A stretch of DNA of 64,000 nt from Streptomyces liliiviolaceus (GTDB lineage: Bacteria; Actinomycetota; Actinomycetes; Streptomycetales; Streptomycetaceae), in the NCBI RefSeq assembly GCF_018070025.1, contig NZ_JAGPYQ010000001.1, forward strand, positions 5,146,001 to 5,210,000. The letters run 5' to 3'. Of this stretch, positions 43,808 to 52,532 are shown one piece after another (the first letter of the stretch is position 1; every line of letters starts with the position of its first letter). Below the pieces are notes generated by a model. That model searched no databases and was not told the origin of the DNA. It saw nothing but the letters and a program-made list of their open reading frames with translations. Both the position numbers and the translations under genes were made by a program.

Positions 43808-45305
43808 AGATGTTCACCTCTCCGGTACTGCCATTGATGGAGACGGCCGTGCCCGCGGGCAGGGAGGCGGCTCCGGGGTAGCCCACGACGCAGGGAATCC
43901 CGTACTCGCGGGCGAGGATGGCGATGTGCGACAGGTCGCTGCCGCGTTCGCTGAGGACGCCTTCGGCGAAGGGCAGCAACGGGGCGATGTCCGCGTCCGC
44001 CGACGAGCAGACGATGATCACCGGTTCGTCGGGCAGGTCGTCCTGCGGGGCCATCACCGTGCCGGTGCCGATGCCCGGCGCCACGCCGCGCTGTTCCTGG
44101 GGTGTCGTGCTGAGCCACGGCCGCATGACGTCGTCGCCGGCGCTCAGGTCGAGGTGTTCGGGCATCGGGGTGGCGAGCGCCGCCCGGCAGGCCTCGACCC
44201 GCGGCCGGGCCCGTTCGATCCGTCCCGGTGAGGTCGCCAGATCCGTGAACTCCCGCAGTGTCAGATACGGCCACAGCCGCTCGGCGTCCTCTCCGAGTGA
44301 GGTCGCCAGCGCCGGGAGCAGCCGCCGGTAGATGTGCAGGGTGCGCATCGCCAGCGACTTGGAGTGTTCGCGGCCGGCCATCATCTCGCCGACGGCGACC
44401 GCCAGGGACCGTACGGTGCGGCTGCGCCACGGGGACACCATCCCGGCGAGCGCCTCGGCCGGGTCGATCGGGGCGACGGCGGCCTCGGTGCCGCCGCTCG
44501 CGACCTGTTTGTGCCGCACGGCGTAGTCCTGCCAGGGGGCCAGTCCGTCGGCGACCTCGTAGAAGGACGAGGACAGGAAGTCGCCCGGTCCGTGGGGGTC
44601 GAGGGTGGAGGCGGCGGTGTGCAGCCGGTCCCAGACCAGTTCGCGGGGCCGCGTCAGCCAGTGCGCGATCTCCTCGCCGTGCCGCAGCAGCTTGCCGTAG
44701 ACCCGGCGTTGCAGTGCGCGCACCGGTACGAGACCGGAGGTGGTGAGGATGTGCACCGCCCATGCCTCCTCCAGGACGGGCTGTGCGTCACGCAGTACCC
44801 CGGCCAGGGCGATCGGGCTGTTCGCGGTGGTCGCGGCGCGCAGCCCCCACTCCAGTTCGGCGACCTGTTCCTCCAGGGCGCGCAGCCGTGGTCCGGCGTC
44901 CCGCATCTCGCGCAGCAGCCGGGCGGAGCCGGCCCACTGGCGGGTCCGGCCGGAGCGCAGGGCGGTGAGTTCCGCCGGGGAGTCGACGCCCTCGAAGTAG
45001 GCGTCGGTGACGTCGCTGGGCCGCAGGCCCGGGATGGACGCGGACAGATGACAGTACGCGGCCAGGTTGTGGTACGGGCGGCAGCCGAAGTAGCCGACGA
45101 AGACGTAGTGGCCGCCCTCGGCCCACGCGGGGCGCCCCCACAGCCGCCGGGCCAGGGCGCGGGTGCCGCGTTCCATGGGATCGCCCACCAGCGACCAGGA
45201 CATGGGCGAGAGCCGCTGGGGGGCCACCTCGCCGAAGTTGCCCGCCGAGTAGACGGTGAAGTACGGATGCGGGTCGGTGTCCACCGACGCGGGTCGCGCG
45301 GTCAT
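43794..45305 (-). CDS. Split PEP synthase/rifampicin phosphotransferase-like protein, substrate-type domain plus phospho-His swivel domain
   Basis: 503 residues. The N-terminal about 390 residues are a helical domain opening NFGEVAPQRLSPMSWSLVG, which resembles the substrate-binding domain of rifampicin phosphotransferases. The C-terminal swivel domain carries His460 in SDLSHIAILAREYGIPCVVG. There is no ATP-grasp domain, so it cannot phosphorylate itself; the protein at 41715 supplies one. A swivel domain in both partners means the phosphate may pass His-to-His before reaching a hydroxyl of the substrate. Its ATG overlaps the stop of the next gene upstream (45302). Confidence 0.85.
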   Translation of the reverse strand: MTARPASVDTDPHPYFTVYSAGNFGEVAPQRLSPMSWSLVGDPMERGTRALARRLWGRPAWAEGGHYVFVGYFGCRPYHNLAAYCHLSASIPGLRPSDVTDAYFEGVDSPAELTALRSGRTRQWAGSARLLREMRDAGPRLRALEEQVAELEWGLRAATTANSPIALAGVLRDAQPVLEEAWAVHILTTSGLVPVRALQRRVYGKLLRHGEEIAHWLTRPRELVWDRLHTAASTLDPHGPGDFLSSSFYEVADGLAPWQDYAVRHKQVASGGTEAAVAPIDPAEALAGMVSPWRSRTVRSLAVAVGEMMAGREHSKSLAMRTLHIYRRLLPALATSLGEDAERLWPYLTLREFTDLATSPGRIERARPRVEACRAALATPMPEHLDLSAGDDVMRPWLSTTPQEQRGVAPGIGTGTVMAPQDDLPDEPVIIVCSSADADIAPLLPFAEGVLSERGSDLSHIAILAREYGIPCVVGYPGAASLPAGTAVSINGSTGEVNIFDRS

Positions 45306-46315
45306 GAAAGGGCCCTCTTCTCCGCGCCTGCCCGCAAGGTCTCCGTGCTTGCCGTGCCTGCCCGCAGGGCCTCGCCGGTCGCGCCCAGGTAGTCGGGGTC
45401 GGGGACCGGCCAGGGTTCGGGGATCTCCTTGAGGACGTCGACGTCCAGGTCGAGCCAGGGCTCGGCGTAGTCGGCCAACTCCCTTGGGGTGCCGACGCGT
45501 TCACCGATCAGTCGGGTGAACCGGCCCAGTGGCGCGGCCTCCACGATCTTCGGTACGACGCCCCAGGGCCGGCACACCTCGGTGAAGACCTCGCCGAGGG
45601 TGGGCAGCGCCGGGTCGAACCAGGTCCAGGTGGCCCGTCCGATGGGCTTGTCGAGGGCCTTGAGCACGATCTCCGCCGCCGAGGACACATCGGTGATCCA
45701 GCAGGGGAAGTCGCCTCGGCGGGCCAGATGGACGGGGTAGCCCGCGAGCAGGTGAGGGAACGCCATCGGCAGTCCGTGCCGGGTGTCGGGGCGTCCGCCG
45801 CGCGGGTCGGGTCCGAGCACCGGGCCGAAGCGCACGACGCCGACGGGCAGTTCGGGTGTGTCCCGCACGAGGCGTTCGGCGCAGTACTTGCCGTACTCGT
45901 ACCAGTTGCGAAACCGCTGGCCCGTGTACAGCTCGCGGTTGGTGATCCGGCCCTCGGAGCGGCCGAGCGCGAGCAGTGAGGAGACGTGCACGGCCTGCCG
46001 CAGGTGCGGGAGTTCCCGCAGGAAGGCCAGTGCCGAGCGGGTCCCGGAGCTGTGGGTCTCCAGGACCTCGCCGGGTCCGGAGGTCCAGGAGACCGAGCCG
46101 AAGCAGAACACGACGTGGGTGGTCTCCGTCCGGACCCGGGCCAGCTCGGCGGCGGACAGGCCGAGGCGCGGCAGCCGTACGTCGCCGCGTACGCCCTCGC
46201 CGGCGGTGGCGCGGCCGGAGCGTGACAGGACCCGGACCGTGGCGCCGGAGCGGACGCAGGCCTGCGCCACGGCCGTGCCGAGGAATCCGGAGCCGCCCAG
46301 GATCAACACGTTCAT
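45302..46315 (-). CDS. NAD-dependent epimerase/dehydratase-family protein (extended SDR)
   Basis: 337 residues. VLILGGSGFLGTAVAQACV is the NAD-binding GxxGxxG motif; HVSSLLALG supplies the Ser and YEYGKYCAE the YxxxK catalytic pair. Extended SDRs act on nucleotide sugars, sterol-like ketols or acyl ketones; with no sugar genes nearby, oxidation or reduction of the acyl or prenylated intermediate is more likely. It overlaps both neighbours by ATGA. Confidence 0.85.
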   Translation of the reverse strand: MNVLILGGSGFLGTAVAQACVRSGATVRVLSRSGRATAGEGVRGDVRLPRLGLSAAELARVRTETTHVVFCFGSVSWTSGPGEVLETHSSGTRSALAFLRELPHLRQAVHVSSLLALGRSEGRITNRELYTGQRFRNWYEYGKYCAERLVRDTPELPVGVVRFGPVLGPDPRGGRPDTRHGLPMAFPHLLAGYPVHLARRGDFPCWITDVSSAAEIVLKALDKPIGRATWTWFDPALPTLGEVFTEVCRPWGVVPKIVEAAPLGRFTRLIGERVGTPRELADYAEPWLDLDVDVLKEIPEPWPVPDPDYLGATGEALRAGTASTETLRAGAEKRALS

Positions 46316-47430
46316 GCCAGGAACCTCGACAATCCGTGGTCGGCGGGGGCCAGGGGCCGTTGGGGCTCCGGCAGGTCGAACAGCAGCCGGGCCAGCAGTT
46401 CGGCGGAGGGCTCCGGCAGTCGTCCGTCGACCAACTGGGCCAGCCGTCCGCGTTCCATCACCCGGTCCAGACCGATGTAGCGCAGCCCGATGAGGCTGTT
46501 GCGCCAGGCCGGTGAGAGGGGCAGGAAACGTTCGGCGTTGGCCGAGAGCCACAGCACCTGTTCGGCGGAGGCGGGCACGAGCCGGACCCATTTGCCGAAG
46601 GCCAGGGGCGACAGGGCGCGCGCCGTCTCCAGCAGGGCCCGCAGGGTCGGGGCCCGTTCCCCGGCCGAGAGATGGGTGATGACGGGCTCGGGGTGAGGTC
46701 CCGACCGGCGCAGTCCGGCCACCGAGTCCAGCAGGGTGCCGGCCGCCAGGTCGCGGGGCAGGACGTCGACCTTGGCGCCGCGCATGGCGGGCAGGACCCG
46801 GCCGGGCAGTTCGTCCCACCGTTCGGCCAGCAGGTACAGCGAATTGCGCTTGCGGGTGGCGCCGGTGCGGGAGTCGCCGAGCAGTGCGGCGACCCGGCTG
46901 ATGAGGATGTCGGGGCCGCCGGGCCCGTGCTGCCGCTCCAGTTCCCGTTCGGCCAGCCACTTGCTGTGTTCGTACGCGGTGCGGTGGCGGTCGGGGGCGA
47001 GCGGTGTCTCGGCGATGCGGCCGAGGGTGCCGCCGACGACGTAGATCGAGGACGCCTGGACGTAGGCCACGCGGCGGCCGGAGCGGCGTTGCAGTTCACG
47101 GGCCACGTCGTAGCCGTTGCGGGCGCCCAGGACGTTGACGGCGTACAGGTCGCGGCCGCTGCCCGCCCAGTTGGTGTCCCCGGCGAGGTTGACGACGGCG
47201 TCCACGTCGTCCGCGAGCGCGTCCAGATCGGCTTCGCCTAGGCCCCACAGGGGTTCGCGGACGTCGCCGGTGACCTGGACGGCGGCCAGGGACGGGAAGG
47301 CCCGCTCGAAGGGGACCTGGCCGGGGCGGGCGGGGCGTACCAGGGGCACGAGCGTGACACCGCGCTCGGGCGCGATCTCGGCGACGGCGGTGCCGAGTTG
47401 TCCGGTGACTCCGGTGAGCAGCAGTTTCAT
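46312..47430 (-). CDS. Thioester reductase-like extended SDR
   Basis: 372 residues. LLLTGVTGQLGTAVAEIAPE is the NADP-binding loop in the form seen in fatty acyl-CoA/thioester reductases; VAYVQASSIYVVGG and YEHSKWLAERELE carry the Ser/Tyr/Lys triad. The C-terminal region (LRYIGLDRVMERGRL) is also reductase-like. It could release a carrier-bound acyl group as aldehyde or alcohol, which would suit the ACP and ligases in the operon. It overlaps its neighbours by ATGA on both sides. Confidence 0.8.
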   Translation of the reverse strand: MKLLLTGVTGQLGTAVAEIAPERGVTLVPLVRPARPGQVPFERAFPSLAAVQVTGDVREPLWGLGEADLDALADDVDAVVNLAGDTNWAGSGRDLYAVNVLGARNGYDVARELQRRSGRRVAYVQASSIYVVGGTLGRIAETPLAPDRHRTAYEHSKWLAERELERQHGPGGPDILISRVAALLGDSRTGATRKRNSLYLLAERWDELPGRVLPAMRGAKVDVLPRDLAAGTLLDSVAGLRRSGPHPEPVITHLSAGERAPTLRALLETARALSPLAFGKWVRLVPASAEQVLWLSANAERFLPLSPAWRNSLIGLRYIGLDRVMERGRLAQLVDGRLPEPSAELLARLLFDLPEPQRPLAPADHGLSRFLA

Positions 47431-48653
47431 CCGAGGTCGACACTCTCGTCGTAGGCGGCGTCGTCGGGGACCAGTCCGCCGGCGACCAGTTCCCACAGCA
47501 TCTCGTCGGTCCCGCCGCCGATCCGGGCCAGTCGGGAGTCGCGCCACATGCGGGACATCGGTGTCTCGTCCTCCAGATAGCCGGGGCCGCCGAACAGGTG
47601 CATGCACTCGCTCGTCACCTCGGCGACGAACCGGGCCGCGGTGGTCTTGAGCGCCGCGATCTCCCGGGTGCCGCACGCGCCCGGCACCGGCACGCCCTGG
47701 GCGGCGGCGTAGACGGCGAAGCGCAGCGCCACCAGCCGGGAGGACAGTTCGGCCAGGCGCAGCCGCAGGGCCTGCTGCTCCATGAGCGGTCCGCCGAACT
47801 GCTCGCGGCGCTGGAGGTGGGCGGTGGCGAGGCCGATGGCGCGGGCGGCGCCGCCGACGGCCTGGGCGGCGATGGAGAGCCGTTCGTGGTTGAGCCCCCA
47901 GGTCGCGACGAGCAGTCCGCTGCCGGGCCGGCCGACCAGGGCCTCCTCGGGCACCTCGGCGTCGACCAGCATCCAGGTGGTGTCGAGCGCGGCGGTGCCG
48001 GCCTTGCTGAGCCGCTTGCGGGGAGTGAGTCCGGAGGCGGGGACGGCGAGCAGCCCGAGACGTCCGGCGACCGGTCCCGCGCCCTCGTCGAGGCGGCACA
48101 GCAGCAGGGCGATGTCGCAGACCAGGCCGAGCGACAGGTATTTCTTCTCGCCCGTCACGTGCCAGCCGCCGGGAGTCCTGCGGGCCACGGTGCGCACGCC
48201 GTTGAGGTCCGAGCCGCCGGTGGGTTCCGAGGCGCCGAGGCAGCCCACGAGCCGTCCGTCCAGCGCCCGGTCCCGGTACTCGGCGAGCAGCGGGGTGTCG
48301 CCGTAACGGGTGAGGACCGACAGGACCGTCTCGCAGTGCAGGCTGAGCCCGACCGACAGGCCCGCGTGCCCGAGCCGGCCGCTCTCCTCGGCGATGATCA
48401 CTGCGAGTCCGGGATCGCCGTACGGTTCGGCGGGGTCGGCCTGCGCCCAGCGCTCCCGGAAGAGTCCTGCGGCGCCGAGTCCGGCCAGCAGCTCCCGAGG
48501 GAACAGGCCTTCCGACTCGGCCTGTCGGGCGACGGGTTCGAAGGTCTGCCGCAGCAGTCCCGCGATCCGTTCGCGGGCCTCCTCCACGCGTTCGCCGAAC
48601 GGTCCCGCCGCGAACAGGCGGGAGGTCAGCGCCGGTGTGTCCACCACACTCAC
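47427..48653 (-). CDS. Acyl-CoA dehydrogenase-family flavoprotein
   Basis: 408 residues. CLGASEPTGGSDLNGVRTVARR is the FAD/substrate loop and LFGGPGYLEDETPMSRMWRD with RIGGGTDEM the C-terminal signature. It would introduce an alpha,beta double bond into an acyl thioester, possibly on the ACP rather than CoA. GTG 48653 overlaps the FAAL-like gene's stop (GTGA), so the two are probably partners in making an unsaturated acyl group. Confidence 0.92.
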   Translation of the reverse strand: MSVVDTPALTSRLFAAGPFGERVEEARERIAGLLRQTFEPVARQAESEGLFPRELLAGLGAAGLFRERWAQADPAEPYGDPGLAVIIAEESGRLGHAGLSVGLSLHCETVLSVLTRYGDTPLLAEYRDRALDGRLVGCLGASEPTGGSDLNGVRTVARRTPGGWHVTGEKKYLSLGLVCDIALLLCRLDEGAGPVAGRLGLLAVPASGLTPRKRLSKAGTAALDTTWMLVDAEVPEEALVGRPGSGLLVATWGLNHERLSIAAQAVGGAARAIGLATAHLQRREQFGGPLMEQQALRLRLAELSSRLVALRFAVYAAAQGVPVPGACGTREIAALKTTAARFVAEVTSECMHLFGGPGYLEDETPMSRMWRDSRLARIGGGTDEMLWELVAGGLVPDDAAYDESVDLG

Positions 48654-50329
48654 GAGTCGCTGCGCTCCTTCAGTTCGCCCGCCAAGTAGGCCAGCCACAG
48701 CGAACGGCGGCGGGGCTTGCGGCTGGAGGTCAGCGGGATGGTCCCCCGCTTGACGGTCAGCACCTGGGCACGTCCCTCGTCGCCGGTGAACGACGTGATG
48801 ACCGACAGCACGTCGTCGAGCCGGTCGCCCAGGGGGCGTTCGGTGACCACCAGGACGCGTGGCTCGCCGCGTACGACTCCGGCGACGACGGTGGCGTAGC
48901 GCTTGGAGACGGCTCCGGAGGCGACGAGTTCCAGTTCGATGTCCTCGACGAAGACGTTCTGGCCGTTGATCTTCACGCTGTCGCCGAGCCGGCCGATCAC
49001 GTACAGCTCGCCGTCCAGCAGGAATCCGGCGTCGCCGGTGTACAGCTTGCCGCCGCCCAGCCTGGCCAGGTCCTCGGGGGTCGCGTCCGCGTAGCCCTCG
49101 GCGACCGAGGGGCCCTGGACGAAGATCTCGCCGAGGACGCCCTCCGGTTGCGGGGCGCCTTCCTCGTCCAGGATCTCCACGCGCGCGCTCTCCAGCGGCG
49201 GACCGCAGCTGACCTGCCAGTTCCAGGGTTCGGCGACCGGCTCGGTGCTGAGTTCGGTGCTCTCGCGCACGTCCAGTTTCTCGCCGAGGCGCCGTTCCAG
49301 TCCGCCGACGCGCACGAGCCGGGGCAGGTCCCCCTTGCCGACGCCGGTGACGGCGAGGGTGCCCTCGGCCAGGCCGTACGCGGGCATGAGTGCCCGGACG
49401 TCGAAGCCGTACGGGCCGAGCAGCGCGGCGAACCGGGCCAGCACCGCGGGGTCGATCCGCTCGGCGCCGCTGACGACGGCGGTCAGCGCGGAGAAGTCGA
49501 GCCCCTCCAGATGGTGGGGCCGGACCGTCGCCAGGACCCGCTCGAACCCGAAGTTGGGCATGCACATGGAGGTGTACGGGGTGCGGCCGTACTCGGCGAG
49601 CCAGCCGGGGGTGTCGCGGACGAACTGCTCCGGGCGCATCAGGGCGTGCTCCACCTGGAGGGTCAGCGCGCCCAGCAGTCCGCCGACCAGACCCATGTCG
49701 TGGTAGAGCGGCAGCCAGGTGACCGCGCCGTGGCCGACCGGGTCCATCCAGCTGCCGATCATGCGGAGGTTGGCGGCCAGGTTGGCGACCGAGACGCGCA
49801 GGGCGCGCGGGGAGCCGCGGGAGCCGGAGGTGAACTGGAGGACGGCGAGGTCGCCCCAGGCGCGCGGCGCCTCGTCGGGGCGGTCGGCGTAGCGCGGTGC
49901 GATGACCTCGGTGCCGCCGCCGATGCGGGCCACGTTCTCCCCGACGATGTCGTGGTAGCGCGGGTCGGCGATCGCGTGCCGGGGATGGATGCGGGCGGTG
50001 ATGGCCTTCAGCTGGCTCTGGTAGCCCTCCCCCGCCCGCAGGGCGAGCGGCAGGGGCAGTACGGACGGGGTGGCGCCGATCGCCAGCAGCCCGAAGAACT
50101 GCGTGACGAAGTCCTCGCCGCCCGGCACCACCAGCGGTACGACGTCGCCGGGACGCACCCCGGCGTCGGCGAGCGCGGCGCCCGCGCCCAGGGTCCGGCG
50201 GGCCAGTTCGCGGTAGGTGAGTCGCTGCCAGGAGCCGTCGTCCAGCCGGAACCGCATCCCGCGTTCGTCGGACGGGGCGTCCAGCCAGCCGAGCAGCCGC
50301 TCGTGGTCGGCCGTCTTACGCTGCGACAA
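48650..50329 (-). CDS. Fatty acyl-AMP ligase-like enzyme
   Basis: 559 residues. LQFTSGSRGSPRALRVS, TWLPLYHDMGLVGGLLGAL and DSVKINGQNVFVEDIE are FAAL-type features; the catalytic Lys lies in TSSRKPRRRSLW. FAALs adenylate a fatty acid and pass it to a carrier protein instead of CoA, and a free-standing ACP is in the same operon. It starts with TTG 50329 after GGAGGG. Fifteen bases separate it from the preceding ligase. Confidence 0.88.
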   Translation of the reverse strand: MSQRKTADHERLLGWLDAPSDERGMRFRLDDGSWQRLTYRELARRTLGAGAALADAGVRPGDVVPLVVPGGEDFVTQFFGLLAIGATPSVLPLPLALRAGEGYQSQLKAITARIHPRHAIADPRYHDIVGENVARIGGGTEVIAPRYADRPDEAPRAWGDLAVLQFTSGSRGSPRALRVSVANLAANLRMIGSWMDPVGHGAVTWLPLYHDMGLVGGLLGALTLQVEHALMRPEQFVRDTPGWLAEYGRTPYTSMCMPNFGFERVLATVRPHHLEGLDFSALTAVVSGAERIDPAVLARFAALLGPYGFDVRALMPAYGLAEGTLAVTGVGKGDLPRLVRVGGLERRLGEKLDVRESTELSTEPVAEPWNWQVSCGPPLESARVEILDEEGAPQPEGVLGEIFVQGPSVAEGYADATPEDLARLGGGKLYTGDAGFLLDGELYVIGRLGDSVKINGQNVFVEDIELELVASGAVSKRYATVVAGVVRGEPRVLVVTERPLGDRLDDVLSVITSFTGDEGRAQVLTVKRGTIPLTSSRKPRRRSLWLAYLAGELKERSDS

Positions 50330-50344
50330 GGTGACCCTCCCCCT

Positions 50345-51928
50345 TCACGTGGCCGGCTGGGCGCCGGGGTCCGGGGCCCACAACTGGCGGGCCAGTTCCA
50401 GCCGCCGCACCTTGGCGGTGGCGGTGCGCGGCAGTTCGGCGAGGCGCAGTTGGACGGGAGGACGCATGGCGGGGAGCCCCGTGGTGGCGGCGGCCCACCG
50501 GGCGGGGTCCAGCGGGGTGTCGTCCCGGGTGACGACGACCGGGGTCGGCGCGCCCTCCTCGCCGGGGACGACGACGACCTCCAGCAGGACGTCGAGCCGC
50601 GACATGAGCGTGTCCTCGGCCTCCAGGGCGCTGCCGAAGCCGGGGATGACGTCGACCTCGCGGTCGGAGACGTGCAGACAGCCCCACCGGGTGCGGTGGC
50701 CGACGTCGCCCATGCGCCACCAGCAGTCGTCGAGCTGCTGCCGGAAGCGCGCGTCCTCGCCGAAGTAGGTGAGCGCCCGGCCGTCGGAGCGCACCTCGAT
50801 GAAACCGGGTGTGCCGGGGCCGGGCGTACGGCCGTCGCGGTCGACGACCCGCACGGCGGTCATCCCGGGGAACGGGAAGCCGACGCACCGGCCGTCGGCG
50901 GACATCGCGCGCCGCCGTGAGGTGGCCCGGCCGACGGTCGGCCCGATCTCGCTCTGCCCGTACAGCTGCAGGTGGAAGGGGCGCCGGCGCCGGGAGGCGC
51001 CCAGGATCCGCTGCACGGTCCGCGGGTGGATGGCGTCGAACGTGGAGCTGAGGGCGAGCACGTTGGACAGGGGCCCGCGCGGGTCGTCGGCCAGCGTCTC
51101 CCATTCGACGAACGTGTTGGGGTGGGCCTCCAGGACGCCGGGTTTGACCTCGGCGAAGATGTCGGCGATCCGCTGGGGCGTGGCGTCCTTGGTGATGACG
51201 ATCGGGAAGCCGCGGTCCAGCGCGATGGCGAGTGCGGTGACCAGACGCGAGTGGACGAACGAGACCCGCACGGCGAGGGTTTCGCGTCCGCGAATCAGCA
51301 ACCGGGCACCGAGGGCCTGCGGGCGGTAGCGGGCGCGCAGGGAACGGGCCGTGTGGACGACCAGTTTGGGCACGTCGGTGGTGCCGGAGGTGTGGGTGAG
51401 CAGCGCGGGTCGGTCCGCCCGGGGCCTGGCGAACGGGCGCGGGTGCTCCGCCGGGTTCCGCCGGAGCGCGGTGGCGCCCTCGGCCTCGCCGGTCACCAGC
51501 AGGACGCGGGCGCAGCGGCCGGCCACCTCGGCGGGCAGTTCCTCCCGCAGCTTCTTCTCGTCGGTGATCAGATGCGGCCACGCGCAGCGTTCCAGCAGCC
51601 GTGTCACGGTCTCGCCGTCGAGGCTCGGGGAGAGGGCGACGGGAACGGCGCCGGTACGGGCCACCGCGCACATGAGCAGGAAGATGTCGAAGGAGTCCTG
51701 TTTGTATACGGCGACCTTGTCGCCCGGGCGGACATTCTGGTCGCGCAGGGCGGACGCCATTTCGGCGACGAGGTTCGCACAGGCGTAGACGGTGAGGTCA
51801 CTGCCCAATTCCGGTGCGATGTCGAGTTCGTGGTCGAGGGTGATGCGCTGATAGGGGCTCTTCTTGGCGGCGCCGTCGAAGAAGGAACCCAGGAACAGTC
51901 CCCTGTTCCCGATGCGTTGCAGAATCAC
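50345..51928 (-). CDS. AMP-dependent acyl/aryl ligase (paralogue of 36445-38004)
   Basis: 527 residues from GTG 51928 (GGAAGG upstream; a GTG at 51946 is possible). Motifs: LLTHTSGTTDVPKLVVH, LYGQSEIGPTVG, WWRMGDVGHR and PRTATAKVRRLEL with the A10 Lys. EAHPNTFVEWETL and FDAIHPRTVQRILG align with the ligase at 36445, showing a duplication inside the cluster. One of the pair may activate 3-hydroxyanthranilate. Confidence 0.9.
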   Translation of the reverse strand: MILQRIGNRGLFLGSFFDGAAKKSPYQRITLDHELDIAPELGSDLTVYACANLVAEMASALRDQNVRPGDKVAVYKQDSFDIFLLMCAVARTGAVPVALSPSLDGETVTRLLERCAWPHLITDEKKLREELPAEVAGRCARVLLVTGEAEGATALRRNPAEHPRPFARPRADRPALLTHTSGTTDVPKLVVHTARSLRARYRPQALGARLLIRGRETLAVRVSFVHSRLVTALAIALDRGFPIVITKDATPQRIADIFAEVKPGVLEAHPNTFVEWETLADDPRGPLSNVLALSSTFDAIHPRTVQRILGASRRRRPFHLQLYGQSEIGPTVGRATSRRRAMSADGRCVGFPFPGMTAVRVVDRDGRTPGPGTPGFIEVRSDGRALTYFGEDARFRQQLDDCWWRMGDVGHRTRWGCLHVSDREVDVIPGFGSALEAEDTLMSRLDVLLEVVVVPGEEGAPTPVVVTRDDTPLDPARWAAATTGLPAMRPPVQLRLAELPRTATAKVRRLELARQLWAPDPGAQPAT

Positions 51929-51985
51929 GGTGGTGCCACCTTCCACGGGCGTCCGCGTTCAGCCGTGCCATTCTCTGTGCTGTCG

Positions 51986-52516
51986 TCAGGAGCCTTGTTC
52001 CAGTCGGGTTTTGATGCGCGCGAGTGTCCGGCGTATGTCGCCCTGGATTTTGTCCGCCCAGTCGACGAGGAACTTCTTCACCTCGTCGTCGTTCATGCCG
52101 GAGAGAATTCCCCGCATGCCCTCGGTCAGTTCGCCCATCCAGAAGGCGTGGGTGAGTGCGCTGCCCTCCGCCGTCGGCTCGACCGTGAACGACCATACGC
52201 TTTCCTGGGCCCGCCCGCCGCTGTCCCTCATGGCCCAGCTGAACACCCGCGGCGGAACGGCTTCCACGATCTCGCATTGGGTGGTCCATTCGCCGCGTAC
52301 GACCGGCGCCCAGGCGACCACTTCCGGCTCGCGGTGATTGCGGGCGGTGAAGACGGAGCCGACGGTCGCGGGATCTCCCGAGGTCCATTCACCGCCTTGG
52401 CACTCGGGGCTCCACTCGCCGCTCCTGGTCAGGTCGCTGACGTAGGCGAATACCGTCGCGGGATCGGCCTGTACGCCGGTCGTCACGTCGATGCGAAATG
52501 TCTCGGTGGAGCTCAT
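51986..52516 (-). CDS. SRPBCC-family protein
   Basis: 176 residues. The helix-grip pattern begins FRIDVTTGVQADPATVFAYVSD and includes GSVFTARNHREPEVVAW and an extended C-terminal helix (VKKFLVDWADKIQGDIRRTL). It resembles START-like aromatase/cyclase or carrier proteins. Function unknown. GGAGGGG precedes ATG 52516, and the isochorismatase follows upstream in the same operon. Confidence 0.8.
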   Translation of the reverse strand: MSSTETFRIDVTTGVQADPATVFAYVSDLTRSGEWSPECQGGEWTSGDPATVGSVFTARNHREPEVVAWAPVVRGEWTTQCEIVEAVPPRVFSWAMRDSGGRAQESVWSFTVEPTAEGSALTHAFWMGELTEGMRGILSGMNDDEVKKFLVDWADKIQGDIRRTLARIKTRLEQGS

Positions 52517-52532
52517 GACTGCGTCACCCCTC

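Noticed and set aside
48635..50920. Long rightward open frame across the FAAL-like gene and its neighbour
   Set aside because: Antisense shadow; spans two real leftward genes with ribosome sites and signature motifs.
43532..51928. Type II fatty acid or polyketide synthase locus
   Set aside because: An ACP, acyl-CoA dehydrogenase and ligases are present but no ketosynthase or acyltransferase is found in the cluster.
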